Shown here piece after piece: positions 48,487-60,732 of a stretch of DNA of 64,000 nt (within the stretch, counting starts at the first letter, position 1; each line of letters opens with the position of its first letter). The position numbers and the translations under genes are program-made. The notes below the pieces were generated by a model. The model did not search any database. It was not told the DNA's origin and worked only from the letters and a program-made list of their open reading frames with translations. The DNA comes from Candidatus Altimarinota bacterium. GTDB taxonomy: Bacteria > Patescibacteriota > Gracilibacteria > BD1-5 > UBA6164. The stretch spans positions 78,130 through 142,129 of the forward strand of contig JAQTOS010000005.1 of the NCBI GenBank assembly GCA_028713225.1. Reading direction: 5' to 3'.

Positions 48487-49665
48487 AAATTTTTGTTTTA
48501 ATACAGTATATAAATATCAATTTATTAGATCTTTTATTTCAGAATTTATTAATGAGTATAATTTTTCTTTTCTAATTTTAATTTCTTCTTTTGGGGTAGA
48601 CAAAAATTCTTCAATAGCTTTTTGATTTTCTAAAAAGTTGTTTTTAGAATCAACAAAATGTAGCAATCAAACTTTTTCTCATAAATAAGAAGCTAGCCAA
48701 TTGTGATTATGTCTATTTGATAGATTATTACTTATAGTTAATTTTCATGCATGTAATGGTTCCATTATATTATGTTCTCTAGCTATAAATACTCATGTAA
48801 CTTTATCAGCATAATATGCAGAATTTAAGTATCATAGACTATTTTCTAATGAATTTTTATTTAATTTCAAATCTCATTTTTTTTCACTATATCTAGCTAA
48901 TGTTATATTTTTTACTCATATATTTTTTGTTGAGAAGGGTATTCATTCACTATTTCGTCAAATAAAGACATCCTCTTCAAAAGAATTAAATATATTATTT
49001 ATTTGAGATAATTTTTCAGGATCAAATTTTGATTGTAGTAATTTAAATATACAAATATTTGGTTTTCTTTCTAAATATCGCCAAAATCATTCACTATCTA
49101 CATCAATTTTATTTTTTCAATTATATTCTATTATTTCTATTTCATCTCCAAATATTATCTTGGTGTTTTTTAAGATATTTGCTAATTTAGAACGAAATAC
49201 TTGTTGTACTATCTCTGAACTAGATATTCAAGGGAAAGTTAAAACATCAATTTTTAATGTATCAATTTTTAATTGAAATTCATTTTCACTTAATCAAAGA
49301 TTTTTTATATAAATCTCAATTAAATCTATTCAAGGAACTATATTATTAAAATCAAATAAATTTAATATTTCAGGGATTCACATTAAAATATTTCTATTGT
49401 AGTTTCATGTGAAGAATATTTTTTTGAATTTTTCTTCTGAAATATTAGGATATTTTTGGATAAATCTTTTAATAGTTTGCTCATTATAAAATACTCAAGC
49501 ATTTTTTGATTCTGGACTTTGAATAGTTTTAAAAAGTTTTTTTGCTTTTTCGTCTAAAGCTAATATATCAGATACTGAACTTTTTACTTCTTTTAAAGGG
49601 CTAATTAATTTTTTTCTATAATTATTTGTTTTAGCTTCTTTTTCTCTTCCTACTAATACATTCAT
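48472..49665 (-). CDS. Putative glycosyltransferase (GT-B-like)
   Basis: 397 residues from ATG 49665; a TTG at 49707 would add 14. The C-terminal half has TGVFIAREHNIMEPLHAGKL, resembling the donor-site segment of GT-B enzymes such as KDO or heptosyl transferases (xxEPxxxGxP). The N-terminal half is not recognised. It could modify a surface polymer, but this is only inference. Convergent with comM. Confidence 0.5.
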
Positions 49666-49743
49666 AATTTCTTTTTTATTTTTATTATTTCCTTTATTAT
49701 ATCTCAAATCTTATATTTTTGCAAAAAAATAGGAAATAAAAAA

Positions 49744-49771
49744 GTAGGGTACGCAGGCCTGCATACCCTAC
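49744..49771. repeat. REP-like palindrome
   Basis: 28 bp with half-sites GTAGGGTACGCAGG and CCTGCATACCCTAC, one mismatch. It lies after the alpha-2-macroglobulin gene. Its CGCAGGCCTGC core equals that at 19181. Confidence 0.8.
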
Positions 49772-49788
49772 AATAAATAATACTTTTT

Positions 49789-52700
49789 CTACTCAACTAT
49801 AAACTCTCTTCAACTTGTTCTACCAAATACTTCAGGTGTATAAAATTCTGAAATTTGGCTTGCTTTTAAATTAAAAGTTCAAGTGTGAGTTGCTCTAATT
49901 AGATATATAAAATCATAATTTCAAACATCTAATTCTCATTTATAAGCGAAGAATCTATCAAGTCTGTATTCTGTTCTATCAAAGAAATTGTTTGCAAATT
50001 CTTTGGCTTTTGCAGTAGAAGTAGCAAAGTTTGGATTTACTATTTCTGCTCCAGATGGGATAAATCATTCAAAGGCTACTTTATCTCTAGTTTCACTTAC
50101 TATTAATTTATTGTAAACTATAAGTAATTGTCCAACTTTTGAAATTTCTACTTCTTTTAAATAAGTATTTATTTCATTTGGATATTTTAATTTATCATAA
50201 CTTATAGTTCCAGAAAGGTAAGCTGACCATTCTTCATTTTTCAAAATTTCTATTTTCTTATACTCGTTATAATCAAAATATTTTGTTTTCAAGTAAAATC
50301 CAGAATTTCTAGCTTTTATTTCTTTTGACGGAATATAATAAACTAAACTCATATCATAATAAGCTTTTCCAGTTCCAGTTTTTGAAATCTTTAAATCATT
50401 TGATTCTTTCATATCTTTGAAATCTTTTGTTGTTTCCAAAGTGATTAATTTATTATCTTTGTTGAAATTTTGTTTATCAAAGGCTTTTCAATTTAATTCT
50501 GAAATAATAGTTATATTTACATCTTTTAGTTCTCCAGAATTTTCTAGATAACTTGTAAAAGCTTTTATTACTGAAATATTATCAGCAGTAGAACCAAATC
50601 AAGTATCTGATTTTTGAGCAATCATCCATCTCAAAATATTTTCTATTATTGCTTCACTATCTTTGAAATTTTCAAGTCCAGCTTTACTCATAAGATAAAC
50701 AAGATTTGATGTGTTTTCTATTCTATTTCATCCATCTGTTCCTGAAATATAAGATCATCTTGGAGAATAAACTAAATTTTCTGAAATAATATCTCATGCA
50801 CTAGATTTTATACTTCTTCTTAATGCTTCAGATCAATTTTTATCTATTCACATTTTTGAACTTGCTGCATATAAACTTGCCATAGTTTTAGCGTTTTCTA
50901 GTGAAAAACTGCTAGAAGTATCTTTTGTAAAATCTATGAGTTTATACATTTTATAAGCTTCATAATCAGAATTATTATAATTTACTATAGCTTCTATAGC
51001 TTTAAGTCTTTCAATTTCTCAGTATTTGCAATCATTATATTTTGTTACAATACAATTTTCACGAGTATTTTTATAAAATCTATTTTTTAAATATTTTACA
51101 GCAGAATCTGTACTTGCGATATCTATGTTATATCAGATATTTCTAATTTCAGAAAGTGAATCAACTATATATGAAGTCAAAGCAAAATCGGCGAAATTAT
51201 TTCAAACTGATAAATCTTTCCAATATCCAAATCATCCAGAATCTTTTTGAAATTTAGCTATATCAACTGTGTAATTTTTGATAATTTCATCAAGTGATTT
51301 TTTCTTGAAACCTTCGTCAGTTCAAGCATAATAATCTATCATTTTTTCTTTCAAATTGTATTCTATTTTAGCACTATTATACAATTTTTTTATAAATATA
51401 TTTGGCATCAAACTAGACGTTTTTTGTTCACTACATCAGTATGGATAATTATTTAGATAATCAACTGAATCAGTCAGATTAGTAAGCAGAGTTGAGCTAT
51501 AATTTAAACTTAAATATCCAGGATAATTTATAATATCTTTTATATCTAATTTTTCATTTTTGCTAGAGGCTGTACTTCAAGCTGAAGCAACTACTTCTCT
51601 AGTGTAAGTATTTTTTATTTCTAAAGTTTTCTCTATTTCATCACTATCTTTTGACTCTTGTGCTACTGCTTTGATATTTATTTTAGAACTCAAACTTGCA
51701 AGAATATTATTTTGTCATATTTGAGCTTCAAAATTGATAGTTTTTTGTTCTCAATTTTTGATAAATACCTTTTCTTCTTTTGAATCCAAATCCATATTTG
51801 TTCCATCAAAACTTACTGTGAAATCTTGGTCTTTTCCAGTTTTATTGAAAATTACTGGAGAAAATTTTATCGTGTCAGAACTTCCAAGAAATGCAGGCAA
51901 ATTATCACTCACCATAACTTTTTTGTTTGTACTTACATATGCCCATCCAATTCATATTTTATTATCAGGACTTGTAACTATTGATTCTATATCCCAAGTA
52001 GTTAGATTATCAGGAAGAGCATCAGTTGTGATTTTAAATATTCAATTAGAATCTGTTGTAAAATCAGCTTTGAAATAAGCCGTATCTTTGAAAATTCATC
52101 TTTTTTTATTTGAATCTCATCATTTCATTTGGTCTCAAGCTCATCATTTTTCACCATCTCTTATATCTTTTACTTCTAATTTTTCTACTAAGTTTTTTAG
52201 TGAAATATAAGTTAGAGTTCCAAGATATCTTTTCATTTCATAGAAAAAAGCAAAAGGATTTTTCTTAGGATTTCACATAAGAGCTAGTAAACTTTCATCA
52301 ACTACTGCTATGCTTCAGTTAGCATTTGCAATTCATCTTCAGTTTTCGTCTGTTACTTTTATTGTTAATTCTAGTTTATCACCAGGTAGGTAGCTAGTTT
52401 TATTTGGACTAATTCCTACATTTATTTTTTTAGAATTTACTACTACTTTTGTAGAAGTCAGAGCTCTTTTGTAAACTGGTAATGCAGAATTTGCAGGAGT
52501 TCCTATCAAAAATGCTTTTAGGTAAAAATTTGGATAATAAGCATCTTTTACAGGAATAGAAATTCTATCCGCATAAGATGAGATATTATGTACAAAATAA
52601 TCTATAACTCAATCATCTTTTTCTATCATTATAAGAGCCTTTCCAGAGTTTATCGGAGATTTCAGAGTATAAGTATTTGTTTCACCGATTTTAACTAGAG

Positions 52701-55700
52701 TTTTATCTCAAACTATATCTGTGATATCATTATTTCAATTATTCCATTCCACGTAATTTTCTCCAGAAACATAAACATCTCTACTTGAAATAAATGATTT
52801 TCCATTTTCTCCAGTATAAATTGCTTTTATAAAATATTGTCAATCAGATTTTGTACTGATTTTTTTAGATATTTTACCATCGTTTCCACTTTCTAAATTA
52901 AAACTATCTTCTAATTTATCATCATAAGCATAATCATTATAGAAATTTCCATCAACTCATTGTTTCAAAACTGATTTCCATTCTCTTTTATATAATTCTA
53001 CTTTTACATCTTTATTTTCTAATGCTTTTGCATTATAATCAACAACAACTCACTTGAAATCAATTCCATCTTTCTTTGAAGAGTACCAAGGAATTGAAAT
53101 TCACATGTAAGCATCAGTATTATGGAGAATATTTGTTACAGAATTTGAAACCACTTTTTTTGTATCTGGATCTTCTACTTCAGCTGTAATTGTATAAAGT
53201 TTTTCTCCATCTTTAGCATCACTAGAAAATTTCCAGTTCAAATCATAATTTCAATTTTCATCAACATTAAATTCCTGAACTTTATTTAAGTTATCATTAT
53301 AAGAACAATATCCCCAGTAAAGACAATCAAAATAATTATTTCATTCACCAAATTGATAATCGCCATAATCTTTTGCATCGAAGAAATAATTTTGACTCAA
53401 AACTGAATAAGTTCATTTAGTGGAAATAACTTTTCCACCGAAATAATACTCTGGATTTACTTTGATTTTTGTTCCTTCTCAAAGAGTAAAATCTTTTTTG
53501 TCTTGGCTTAAATTTACTTTGAAAACTGGTTTTACATATTCTTGTATGTCAAATGAAGCATTATTTATAATTTCTCGCCCGTTTACTGTAAATCTAAAAG
53601 AATATTTTCCAATTGAAGCATCTTTTGATAAATCAAACTCTCAAGCAAAATTTGAATTATTATCTAATTTTACATCAATAGATTTTATAGTTTTATAATT
53701 TTCATCAATTAGTTCAAGTTTTCCGGTTTTATAAGGAGCTTTTTTATATCAAGTTAGACTAAATAATCTAGCAAGTCATTTGAAATAAACTTTGTCTCCA
53801 GCCTTGTAAAGTGGTCTATCAGTATATAAATATAAGAAATCTTTAGTATATGAATCAATTCATCAATTATATCCAAAATCATAGTTTCCAGCTTGGTCAG
53901 AATTACTTGTGATTACAGCTTCTTTGTCTCATGATTTCAAGAAAATTACAGCATCGTTTAAGTTTGTTACATTTGTAATATAAACTCAAGCTTTGTCATA
54001 TTTTACAGGTAAATTAATTTTGTTATATCAAGATGGATAATTTCTTGTATAAGCATCAGTAGTTAAATTTAAGATAGGATTTCCAGAAAAATCTGTAGCG
54101 AAAATCAAACTTCTATTTGAACCAGTTTGTGGATCTCAACCCCCCATTTCCATATAAGCTTGCATATCAGATCTGATAAATAAGTTTTGGAAATTTTTAC
54201 CATTTTCTAATTTACTTCAAAAAGCAGTTCCGTATCACCTAATAAGTATGAAATTAGAATTAGATTTTACTCAAAGAATATCTGTTTCTAAATCAAATTT
54301 AGTATATGATAAATCCCAATATTTGTTTTTTACAGCTAAACTTCTTCTTGTTTGATTTGTACAAAGAGGAATATATCATTCGTTGTAAGAATTAGATAAA
54401 TAGTCCAAATATCAAGCTTTATCCATTTCACAAATATCAAAACTGATATTATCTAGATTTACTGTTTGAGTTTTGAAAACTATAGGAGCTGTCTTTGGTA
54501 TTACAGAAACATCTTTTGATATAGTAGTATAAACATATTTATCTATTTCTTTTATATCGTTTCCAGTTTTAAAAGTTTTACTTAAGAAATTTCAGATATT
54601 ATTTCAATATAAATCTTGTGCATCTTTTTTTGTTTCAAATTTATAAGTAGTATTTGGGTTTAATCTATGATTTATTACATATAATATTTGTCAGGCTGGA
54701 GCCATAGGACAAAGTTTAGATAGATTTAATTTATTATTTTGTTCACTTAAAGACAATTTACTAAAAGCTTCTTGTTCTTCCCAAGATTTTCCCCAAAAAT
54801 AATCTTTATCAGCACTTCAAGCTTCATATTCTCAAATAGAAAATATTTTTGCATTTGGAGAATATGAGAAATTTTTAGAATAATCTTTTATATAATTTTC
54901 TTCATTATAAGATAAATATGAGTTTGTATATAGACAAGATTTGTTATATCAAACATATTTATGACTTATTATTTTTAGTTGATTTGGAGTAGAGTATTCA
55001 TAAGTTAAATTATTTTCTAATGCATTATTTGCTTTTTTGGAAACTATTAATTTGTATTTAGCTCACATTGCTAAATCTCATTTTATAGTCAAAATCAGAT
55101 GTTTTTTATCTTCAATTGTTATTTTTTCTCATTTTTCGTTTATAGCATCGGTATTTTTAGAATAAGCTAAATCATAATTTACTTTATTTCATTTTGTGTC
55201 AGTGAAATTGAATATATTTTTATCCAAATTTCAAGCATCTTCATCTAAATAAATATCTAGATAAGCATTTTTATTGGCTAAACTATATATAAGACTTGAA
55301 GTATAAATAGGATATAATTCAGCTCAAGTACTTGAAAATTTCTTTTGATAAGCATTTGTGCTATTTATAAAAGAATTTGTCAGAAGATTAAAAGTTTTAT
55401 CATTTTTAAATCAAAGATTTCCAAGTTTTGGTTTTAAATTTCTTTTAAAAGTGATTGAATAATTTGATGAATATTTGAAATCCCCAGATTTTATAAGGAA
55501 ATTTGTATCAGATCATTTTATTTGTTCTACAGAAAAAGCTATATTTTTATTATTTCTCTGCATTATAATATTTTTCTTTAATTCATCAGATGTTATAGGG
55601 AAGTTCGAACTTATATGTAAACCAGAATTTGGAGAAAATCTATATGATGTTTCGTAGTAAGATTCTTCATTTATAGAAAAATTTAAATCACTAGTTTCTA

Positions 55701-56496
55701 AGTAACTTGTAGTTTCTTTTTCTAAATTATATAGAAGTCAGTCTTTGTTTGATATTTTGATTTTGTATAAACTTGAGCCATTTAGCGGAGAAGTAGGAGT
55801 AAATTCCAGCATACTTGTAGTTGTCCAAGTACAAGTTCCTTCTACTTTTGGTTCTATATCTATTAGGCAAGGAAGCATATCTCCATTATCCAAATTAGTT
55901 AATGGAACTATAGGAACATTAAAAAATGCATAAATATGAGAATTTAGATTATCCACTATAGTTTTATCATCTCACTTTTTTGTTTCAGGACTTATTTTAA
56001 CGACTTTTGGAGCTTCAGCAATTTGCAAGAAACTAGAATAAGTAGCAATAGATTCTCAAGCTCGAGTTTTTATATCTTTTGTCGCGTTTACTTCTATTTC
56101 TGTTCAAATATCTAGTTTTGGCTTATCAAAAGTATATCTAATAGTATCTCAAGAAACAGAAATTTTTCCATCAATTTTTGGACTAATAGTAAAAGATTTT
56201 TCATTTACTGATTTTGCATCGATTTTTTTATTGAATTTTAATTCAATATAAGGAATATTATAAGGAATTTTTTTATAATCAATATCAAAATTTCCCGAGA
56301 TTACTTGTGGTGATATAGACTGATTTGAAATTTGAGAATAAAAAGAATTTTTTCCATTATTTTTATAATCTATATAAAGATAAGTTGCAGATGCTGAAAT
56401 AATAAAAAATAAAACAAATAAAGACATCAAAACTTTGTTTTTTACTACTCTATTTACTTGATATTTTATTTCTTCTTTTAATATAAAATAATCCAT
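49789..56496 (-). CDS. Giant alpha-2-macroglobulin family protein
   Basis: About 2235 residues in one frame (multiple stretches checked; only TGA interrupts). An N-terminal membrane helix (about 22-42) is followed by many beta-sandwich macroglobulin-like domains. The thioester motif YPYGCSEQ (Cys to Gln codons at 51424-51435) precedes an alpha/alpha toroid domain rich in SGGFGYWKD and YLKNRFY-like repeats. Bacterial A2Ms trap attacking proteases, often with PBP1C. It is longer than the usual 1500-2000. In an epibiont it may protect against host or rival enzymes. The stop is TAG. No PBP1C gene is adjacent. Confidence 0.93.
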
Positions 56497-56566
56497 AATT
56501 AAATATTTAATAATTAATAGTTCTATTATAGATTATAATGGGAAAAAGCAAGAGATTTTACAAACT

Positions 56567-56596
56567 AAAAAAGAGCTAATTTTAGCTCTTTTTTAG
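56567..56596. terminator. Terminator between dapD cassette and A2M gene
   Basis: AAAAAAGAGCT/AGCTCTTTTTT with a short AT loop. It probably ends the cassette transcript on the minus strand. Confidence 0.7.
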
Positions 56597-56663
56597 TGAT
56601 TTTTAAGAAACAAAGGTTTAGGATAGTTTTATTTTGTTTGTTTGGTGGAGAATAGCCCAAAGG

Positions 56664-56834
56664 CTATCTCCGATGTTTTTTTCTTTGATTTTTTTTGTTT
56701 TTTTCCCATGGATGATTATTCATCATTCTCCATGGTTCGATTTTGTATTTGCTTATTTTTAGACAAGAACTACTTCCTGCTCTATGGAAATCCATTACAG
56801 CAGCTACTAAAAGGGAAAGTCTTAGATATCTCAT
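56664..56834 (-). CDS. Small basic protein in the dapD cassette
   Basis: 56 residues starting MRYLRLSLLVAAVMDFHRAG and ending KNKKNQRKKHRR. A perfect AAGGAG lies 6 bp before the ATG (56841-56846). The TAG stop falls in a hairpin (GGAGATAGCC/GGCTATTCTCC). It has no TGA codon. It follows dapD by 54 bp. No family recognised; called from the strong ribosome binding site and position. Confidence 0.5.
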   Translation of the reverse strand: MRYLRLSLLVAAVMDFHRAGSSSCLKISKYKIEPWRMMNNHPWEKNKKNQRKKHRR

Positions 56835-56888
56835 AATATGCTCCTTATCTTTTTATTAGAGAAAGAGCATATTGCTCTGACTCAGATT

Positions 56889-58244
56889 TTAGTGAAGATC
56901 TGCATTGAGTTTCACTTCTCGGGTTGAACGACGTATAATCAACTGTCCTGTTGTTGAATCTTGACGGAAATGAATCCCGTTGAGAGCAACAAGTTCTTTA
57001 CCTTTTAATACAATTTTTCTCTCTAAGAAACGTGATTTTTCAAGTAATTCACGCATTGTCTCTGCCTTCCCTTCAATTAACATAGGGGCTATATCTCCTC
57101 CTTCAACTTCTGAATTAAGAATGATTTTTTCATCCTCATCCACACAAGGAAATTCTTCAAATGAAGGGTTAACTTGAAAAAGTTTTTCAAGTTCATTATA
57201 TTCAACCGAAAACTTCGTCCCTGCCAAAACTGCGATACCAGCATCGACGATACATCCATCACCCAAAGCGATACCCGTTACCGAGTTTGCTCCAAGTAAA
57301 CAGTCTTGTCCGATTGTAACTGGAATTCCATCTGTTCCACTGAGAACACCGAGAATCGAAGCTCCTCCGCCAATATCTGAACCATCTCCGACAACCGCAG
57401 AACTTGAAATACGACCTTCGTCCATAACTCCCTTATTTTCTTCACCATCTCTGCGGTTTTGTGTACCAGCATTGAAGTTGACATATGAAGCACCAGGCAT
57501 AATAGTTGTTTTTTTTGCGAGTTGTGCACCGAAACGGACTTTTGAATCATCAAGAATACGAACACTGTTATCCGGAATGATATGTTGTAGATAGCGAGGG
57601 AATTTATCGACGAAATCGATTTTCGGATATGCATTGGCAAATTTGAGTTCGATTTCATTTTCGCGGAGCCATTCGAGTTCGATTGGTTGACCATCTGACC
57701 ATGCAACATTATGCAAGGTTCCGAAAGCACCATTCAGATTGAGTGAGCGAAGTTCCGCTTTTGACGTAGAAAGTGCATAGAGTTTCAGGTAGGTTCCCTC
57801 AACGCTTGTGCACGGAACATCGTTGAAAAGCATAACAAGACGGAATTCAGCATCACGCATACCTTTTTCTTCAATAACATCAAGAAGTGTTTGCACTACT
57901 TGCACATTTTTGTGTGCATCGCCGAATGCTTCATCGATATATGGTGTAAATTTATCTAAACACCATTGGAGAAACGCAGAGTTGATAGGAATGATAAGTT
58001 CATCCGCTGTAAAATTAACTTCGTATCCCCATTCTTGAGCCGCAGCGATAAAAATCGCAGCAGAGCCGAAATTTTCGTTCCAGTTGATATGGGGAAACGT
58101 AGCTTGAAGAACTTTGGTTTTATCCAATTGTCCAACATCGACACGGCAGATACCAAACCCAAGAGGGTTTTTGTAGTCTTTTTGTTCTTGAATTGCTTTT
58201 ACAAATGCTTTAAATCCAGCTTCGTCTGTGATAATCTTTTTCAT
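56889..58244 (-). CDS. dapD: DapD-like tetrahydrodipicolinate N-succinyltransferase, likely acquired
   Basis: A lysine/diaminopimelate pathway enzyme. 451 residues: an N-terminal domain, then left-handed beta-helix hexapeptides (GAQLAKKTTIMPGASYVNF, SSSAVVGDGSDIGGGASILG, IGQDCLLGANSVTGIALGDG, VDAGIAVLAGTKF). The SDIGGGASILGVLSG block resembles the actinobacterial-type DapD. The ATG at 58244 has AAGGAG 7 bp upstream (58252-58257); an ATG 18 codons upstream lacks one. All 39 glycines are GGN, GC is higher, and CGN Arg codons occur. No other lysine gene is in the window. Confidence 0.88.
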   Translation of the reverse strand: MKKIITDEAGFKAFVKAIQEQKDYKNPLGFGICRVDVGQLDKTKVLQATFPHINWNENFGSAAIFIAAAQEWGYEVNFTADELIIPINSAFLQWCLDKFTPYIDEAFGDAHKNVQVVQTLLDVIEEKGMRDAEFRLVMLFNDVPCTSVEGTYLKLYALSTSKAELRSLNLNGAFGTLHNVAWSDGQPIELEWLRENEIELKFANAYPKIDFVDKFPRYLQHIIPDNSVRILDDSKVRFGAQLAKKTTIMPGASYVNFNAGTQNRRDGEENKGVMDEGRISSSAVVGDGSDIGGGASILGVLSGTDGIPVTIGQDCLLGANSVTGIALGDGCIVDAGIAVLAGTKFSVEYNELEKLFQVNPSFEEFPCVDEDEKIILNSEVEGGDIAPMLIEGKAETMRELLEKSRFLERKIVLKGKELVALNGIHFRQDSTTGQLIIRRSTREVKLNADLH

Positions 58245-58480
58245 GGTTTGACTCCTTAAGTCAAGTAATTTTGTTTTTGTGTTATAATTTTTTTGCAAAA
58301 ACTATCCCACACCTTTATTTCTTATTTTTCAGTTTATTTTAAAGAACAATCTCTTAAAAAGAGAAGATTTTATAATGAAAAATAGTGATTTGTCAAAAGA
58401 AAAAAGAAGTTTATAAACAAATCTTGATTATTTCTAAAAAATCTCTATATTTAAAACTATATAATTAAATTATTTTAAAT

Positions 58481-58873
58481 ATGGAAAAATTGCACGAATT
58501 AAAAATATTTACTTGAATAGATAGAGATATTCTAGATAATTTGTTAAATAATTTACAAAAAGAAAAATTTCTTTCTGATCAAATTATTTTAAATGAATGA
58601 GATGAAACTAATTGAAAAGCTTATATAATAATTTCAGGGGAAGTTGATATTATTATAAATTGAGAAAAAATTAGCTCATTACAAGAAGGTGATATTTTTT
58701 GAGAAATAGCATTATTAAATGAAGAAGATAGAACTGCTACAGTAATAGCAAAAACAGATTTGGAATTACTTGTTATAACTCAAGATGCAATTTTGGAAAT
58801 AATGAGCGAGGATAATTCTCTAAATAAGGAAATTATGAGAAGAGTTCAAGAAAATATAGAAAATAATAGATAA
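58481..58873 (+). CDS. Cyclic-nucleotide-binding domain protein
   Basis: 130 residues forming one CNB domain: FTGIDRDILDNLL, IILNEGDETNGKAYIIISGEV, the phosphate-binding cassette region LQEGDIFGEIALLNEEDRTATVIA, and a final helix. The FGEIALL...RTATV cassette matches ligand-binding members. It lacks a DNA-binding domain, so it may act on a partner protein. Cotranscribed with tyrS (gap 5 bp). Confidence 0.9.
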
Positions 58874-58878
58874 AAAAT

Positions 58879-60084
58879 ATGAAAACATCAGAAGAAATAA
58901 TTAAAAATTTACTAGAAAAATGAGTTTCTAGAGTAATAGATAAACAAAATTTAGAAAAAAAATTAAATTCTGGGAAAACTCTTAGAGTAAAATTTGGTAT
59001 AGATCCAACTTGAGCAACTGTTCATATTGGGCATGCTGTACCTATTTTGAAACTTAGAGAATTCCAAAAGCTTGGTCATCAAGTCGTGATAATTATTTGA
59101 GATTCAACAGCTCAAGTAGGGGATACTTCTGATAAAGAAGCTGAAAGACCAATGTTAACAAGAGAAGAAACTAGAAAAAATGCAGATAATTATTTATCAC
59201 AATTTGCTAAAATCCTTGATATAGACAAAGTTGAAATAAGATACAATTCAGAATGGATGGATAAAATCAATTTCAATATGGTTGGGGAATTAGCTAAAAA
59301 TTTCTCAGTTGCTGAGATGTTAGACCGCGATAATTTTTCAAAAAGATATAAATGATGAGTTAGAATTTCTTTGCAAGAATTTTTATATCCAATAATGCAA
59401 GGTTATGATTCTATAGCGGTTAATGCTGATGTAGAGTTAGGTTGAAATGATCAATATTTCAATTTACTTGCTGGTAGAACTCTACAAGAAGCTTATGGAA
59501 AAGAAAAACAAGATATTATGATGTTCAATCTTATAGAGGGAACAGATTGAAGAAAAATGAGTAAATCATATAAAAATTTTATAGGACTAGACGAAACTGC
59601 TAATTCTATGTTTGTAAAAATCATGGAAATTAAAGATGAACTTATAATTAAATATTTTGTTCATTGTACGACTCTCACATTTGATGAAATAAAACCATAC
59701 GAGGCTAGACTTGCTACAGATGAAAATCCCAAGAATATTAAGTTAGATTTAGCTCACGAAGTAATTAAGCTTTATCACTCAGAAACTGCTGCAATTGAAG
59801 CCAAAGCATATTTTGAAAAAGTGCTTAGTGAATGAATGATTCCAGATGAAAAAGATATAGAAAAAGTGGAATTTGAACAAGAAAAAGTAATGCTTTCTAC
59901 AGCTTTAAGAGAAGCTAAATTAGTATCAAATTCATCTGAAGCAAGAGATTCAATAACTTCAGGTTGAGCAAAAGTTAATAGTGAAGTAATAAAAGATTTG
60001 AAATACGAATTGAAATTATCAAAAATTGAGTATACTTTGCTTCAAGTTGGGAAGAAAAAATTTAGAATGATTAAACAAAAATAA
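58879..60084 (+). CDS. tyrS: Tyrosyl-tRNA synthetase
   Basis: Charges tRNA-Tyr. 401 residues: KFGIDPTGATVHIGHAVPIL with HIGH at 49-52, [43 protein letters not shown], KMSKS at 226-230 (GRKMSKSYKNFIG), and a C-terminal S4 domain (SGGAKVNSEVIKD...GKKKFRMIK). Several conserved glycines are TGA. It belongs to the TyrS type common in Patescibacteria. Confidence 0.96.
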
Positions 60085-60089
60085 TATTT

Positions 60090-60695
60090 ATGAAGAACTT
60101 TGATTTATCGAAATTAATCTGATCTAAATGTAGAGTAAAAATACTAGAAAAACTTATACTAGAATTTGATGCTGGAAATAATGAAGGTTTTCATATGAGA
60201 CTTTTGGCTCGTGATTTGGATGAACAAATCAATTCTATAAAAAGGGAACTAGATAATTTAGAAGATCTTTGAGTTTTAAAAAGTAGAGATGATAACAAGA
60301 AAAAAGTTTTTTATATAAACAAAAATTTCTTCCTACTTGATGAATTTAAATGACTTTTTATTAAAACTTATGATCCATTTGAAGCAGTTAAAAAATATTT
60401 CAAATTACAAAATTCTCTAGATTTTGTTCTAGTTAATGAATCTATATCAAACAGAGATATTTGAAATAATTGTATAGTTGATATTTTTCTTATCTGAGAA
60501 ATTGATAAAATTGATTTTAATAATTTTTTAGCTAAAACTTTTTTTAATAGAAAAATTAAATATGCAATTATCACAGTAGAAGATTTTTACAAGAGACTTG
60601 AATTTAGCGATAAACTAATTTACAATATACTTACTCAAAATTGAAATACTTTCTTGAAAGATGATTTGAAAGTTTTGGAAAAATTTAATAAATAG
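60090..60695 (+). CDS. Winged-helix protein, ArsR-like
   Basis: 201 residues. The N-terminal 70 form a winged helix (CRVKILEKLILEF, HMRLLARDLDEQINSIKREL, LEDLGVLKSRDDNKKKVFYIN). The rest (SLDFVLVNESISNRDIG, CIVDIFLIGEIDKID, KYAIITVEDFYKRL) resembles the nucleotidyltransferase-like part found behind such domains in archaeal and CPR regulators, without catalytic residues that I can see. It follows tyrS by 5 bp. Confidence 0.75.
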
Positions 60696-60702
60696 AAAAA
60701 AG

Positions 60703-60730
60703 AGAAGAATTTTTAAAATTCTTCTTTATT
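60703..60730. terminator. Two-way terminator
   Basis: AGAAGAATTTT/AAAATTCTTCT with A and T tracts between convergent genes. Confidence 0.7.
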
Positions 60731-60732
60731 TT

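Noticed and set aside
49789..56496. Several separate genes instead of one A2M gene
   Set aside because: All sampled segments share one frame, broken only by TGA; length is an exact multiple of three from the ATG to the TAG.
56642..56836. 64-residue plus-strand frame MVENSPKAIS...
   Set aside because: Phe-rich, no ribosome site; the opposite strand has a 56-residue frame with a perfect AAGGAG.
57278..57733. 151-residue minus-strand frame within dapD
   Set aside because: Shadow of dapD in another frame; no ribosome site, no family resemblance.
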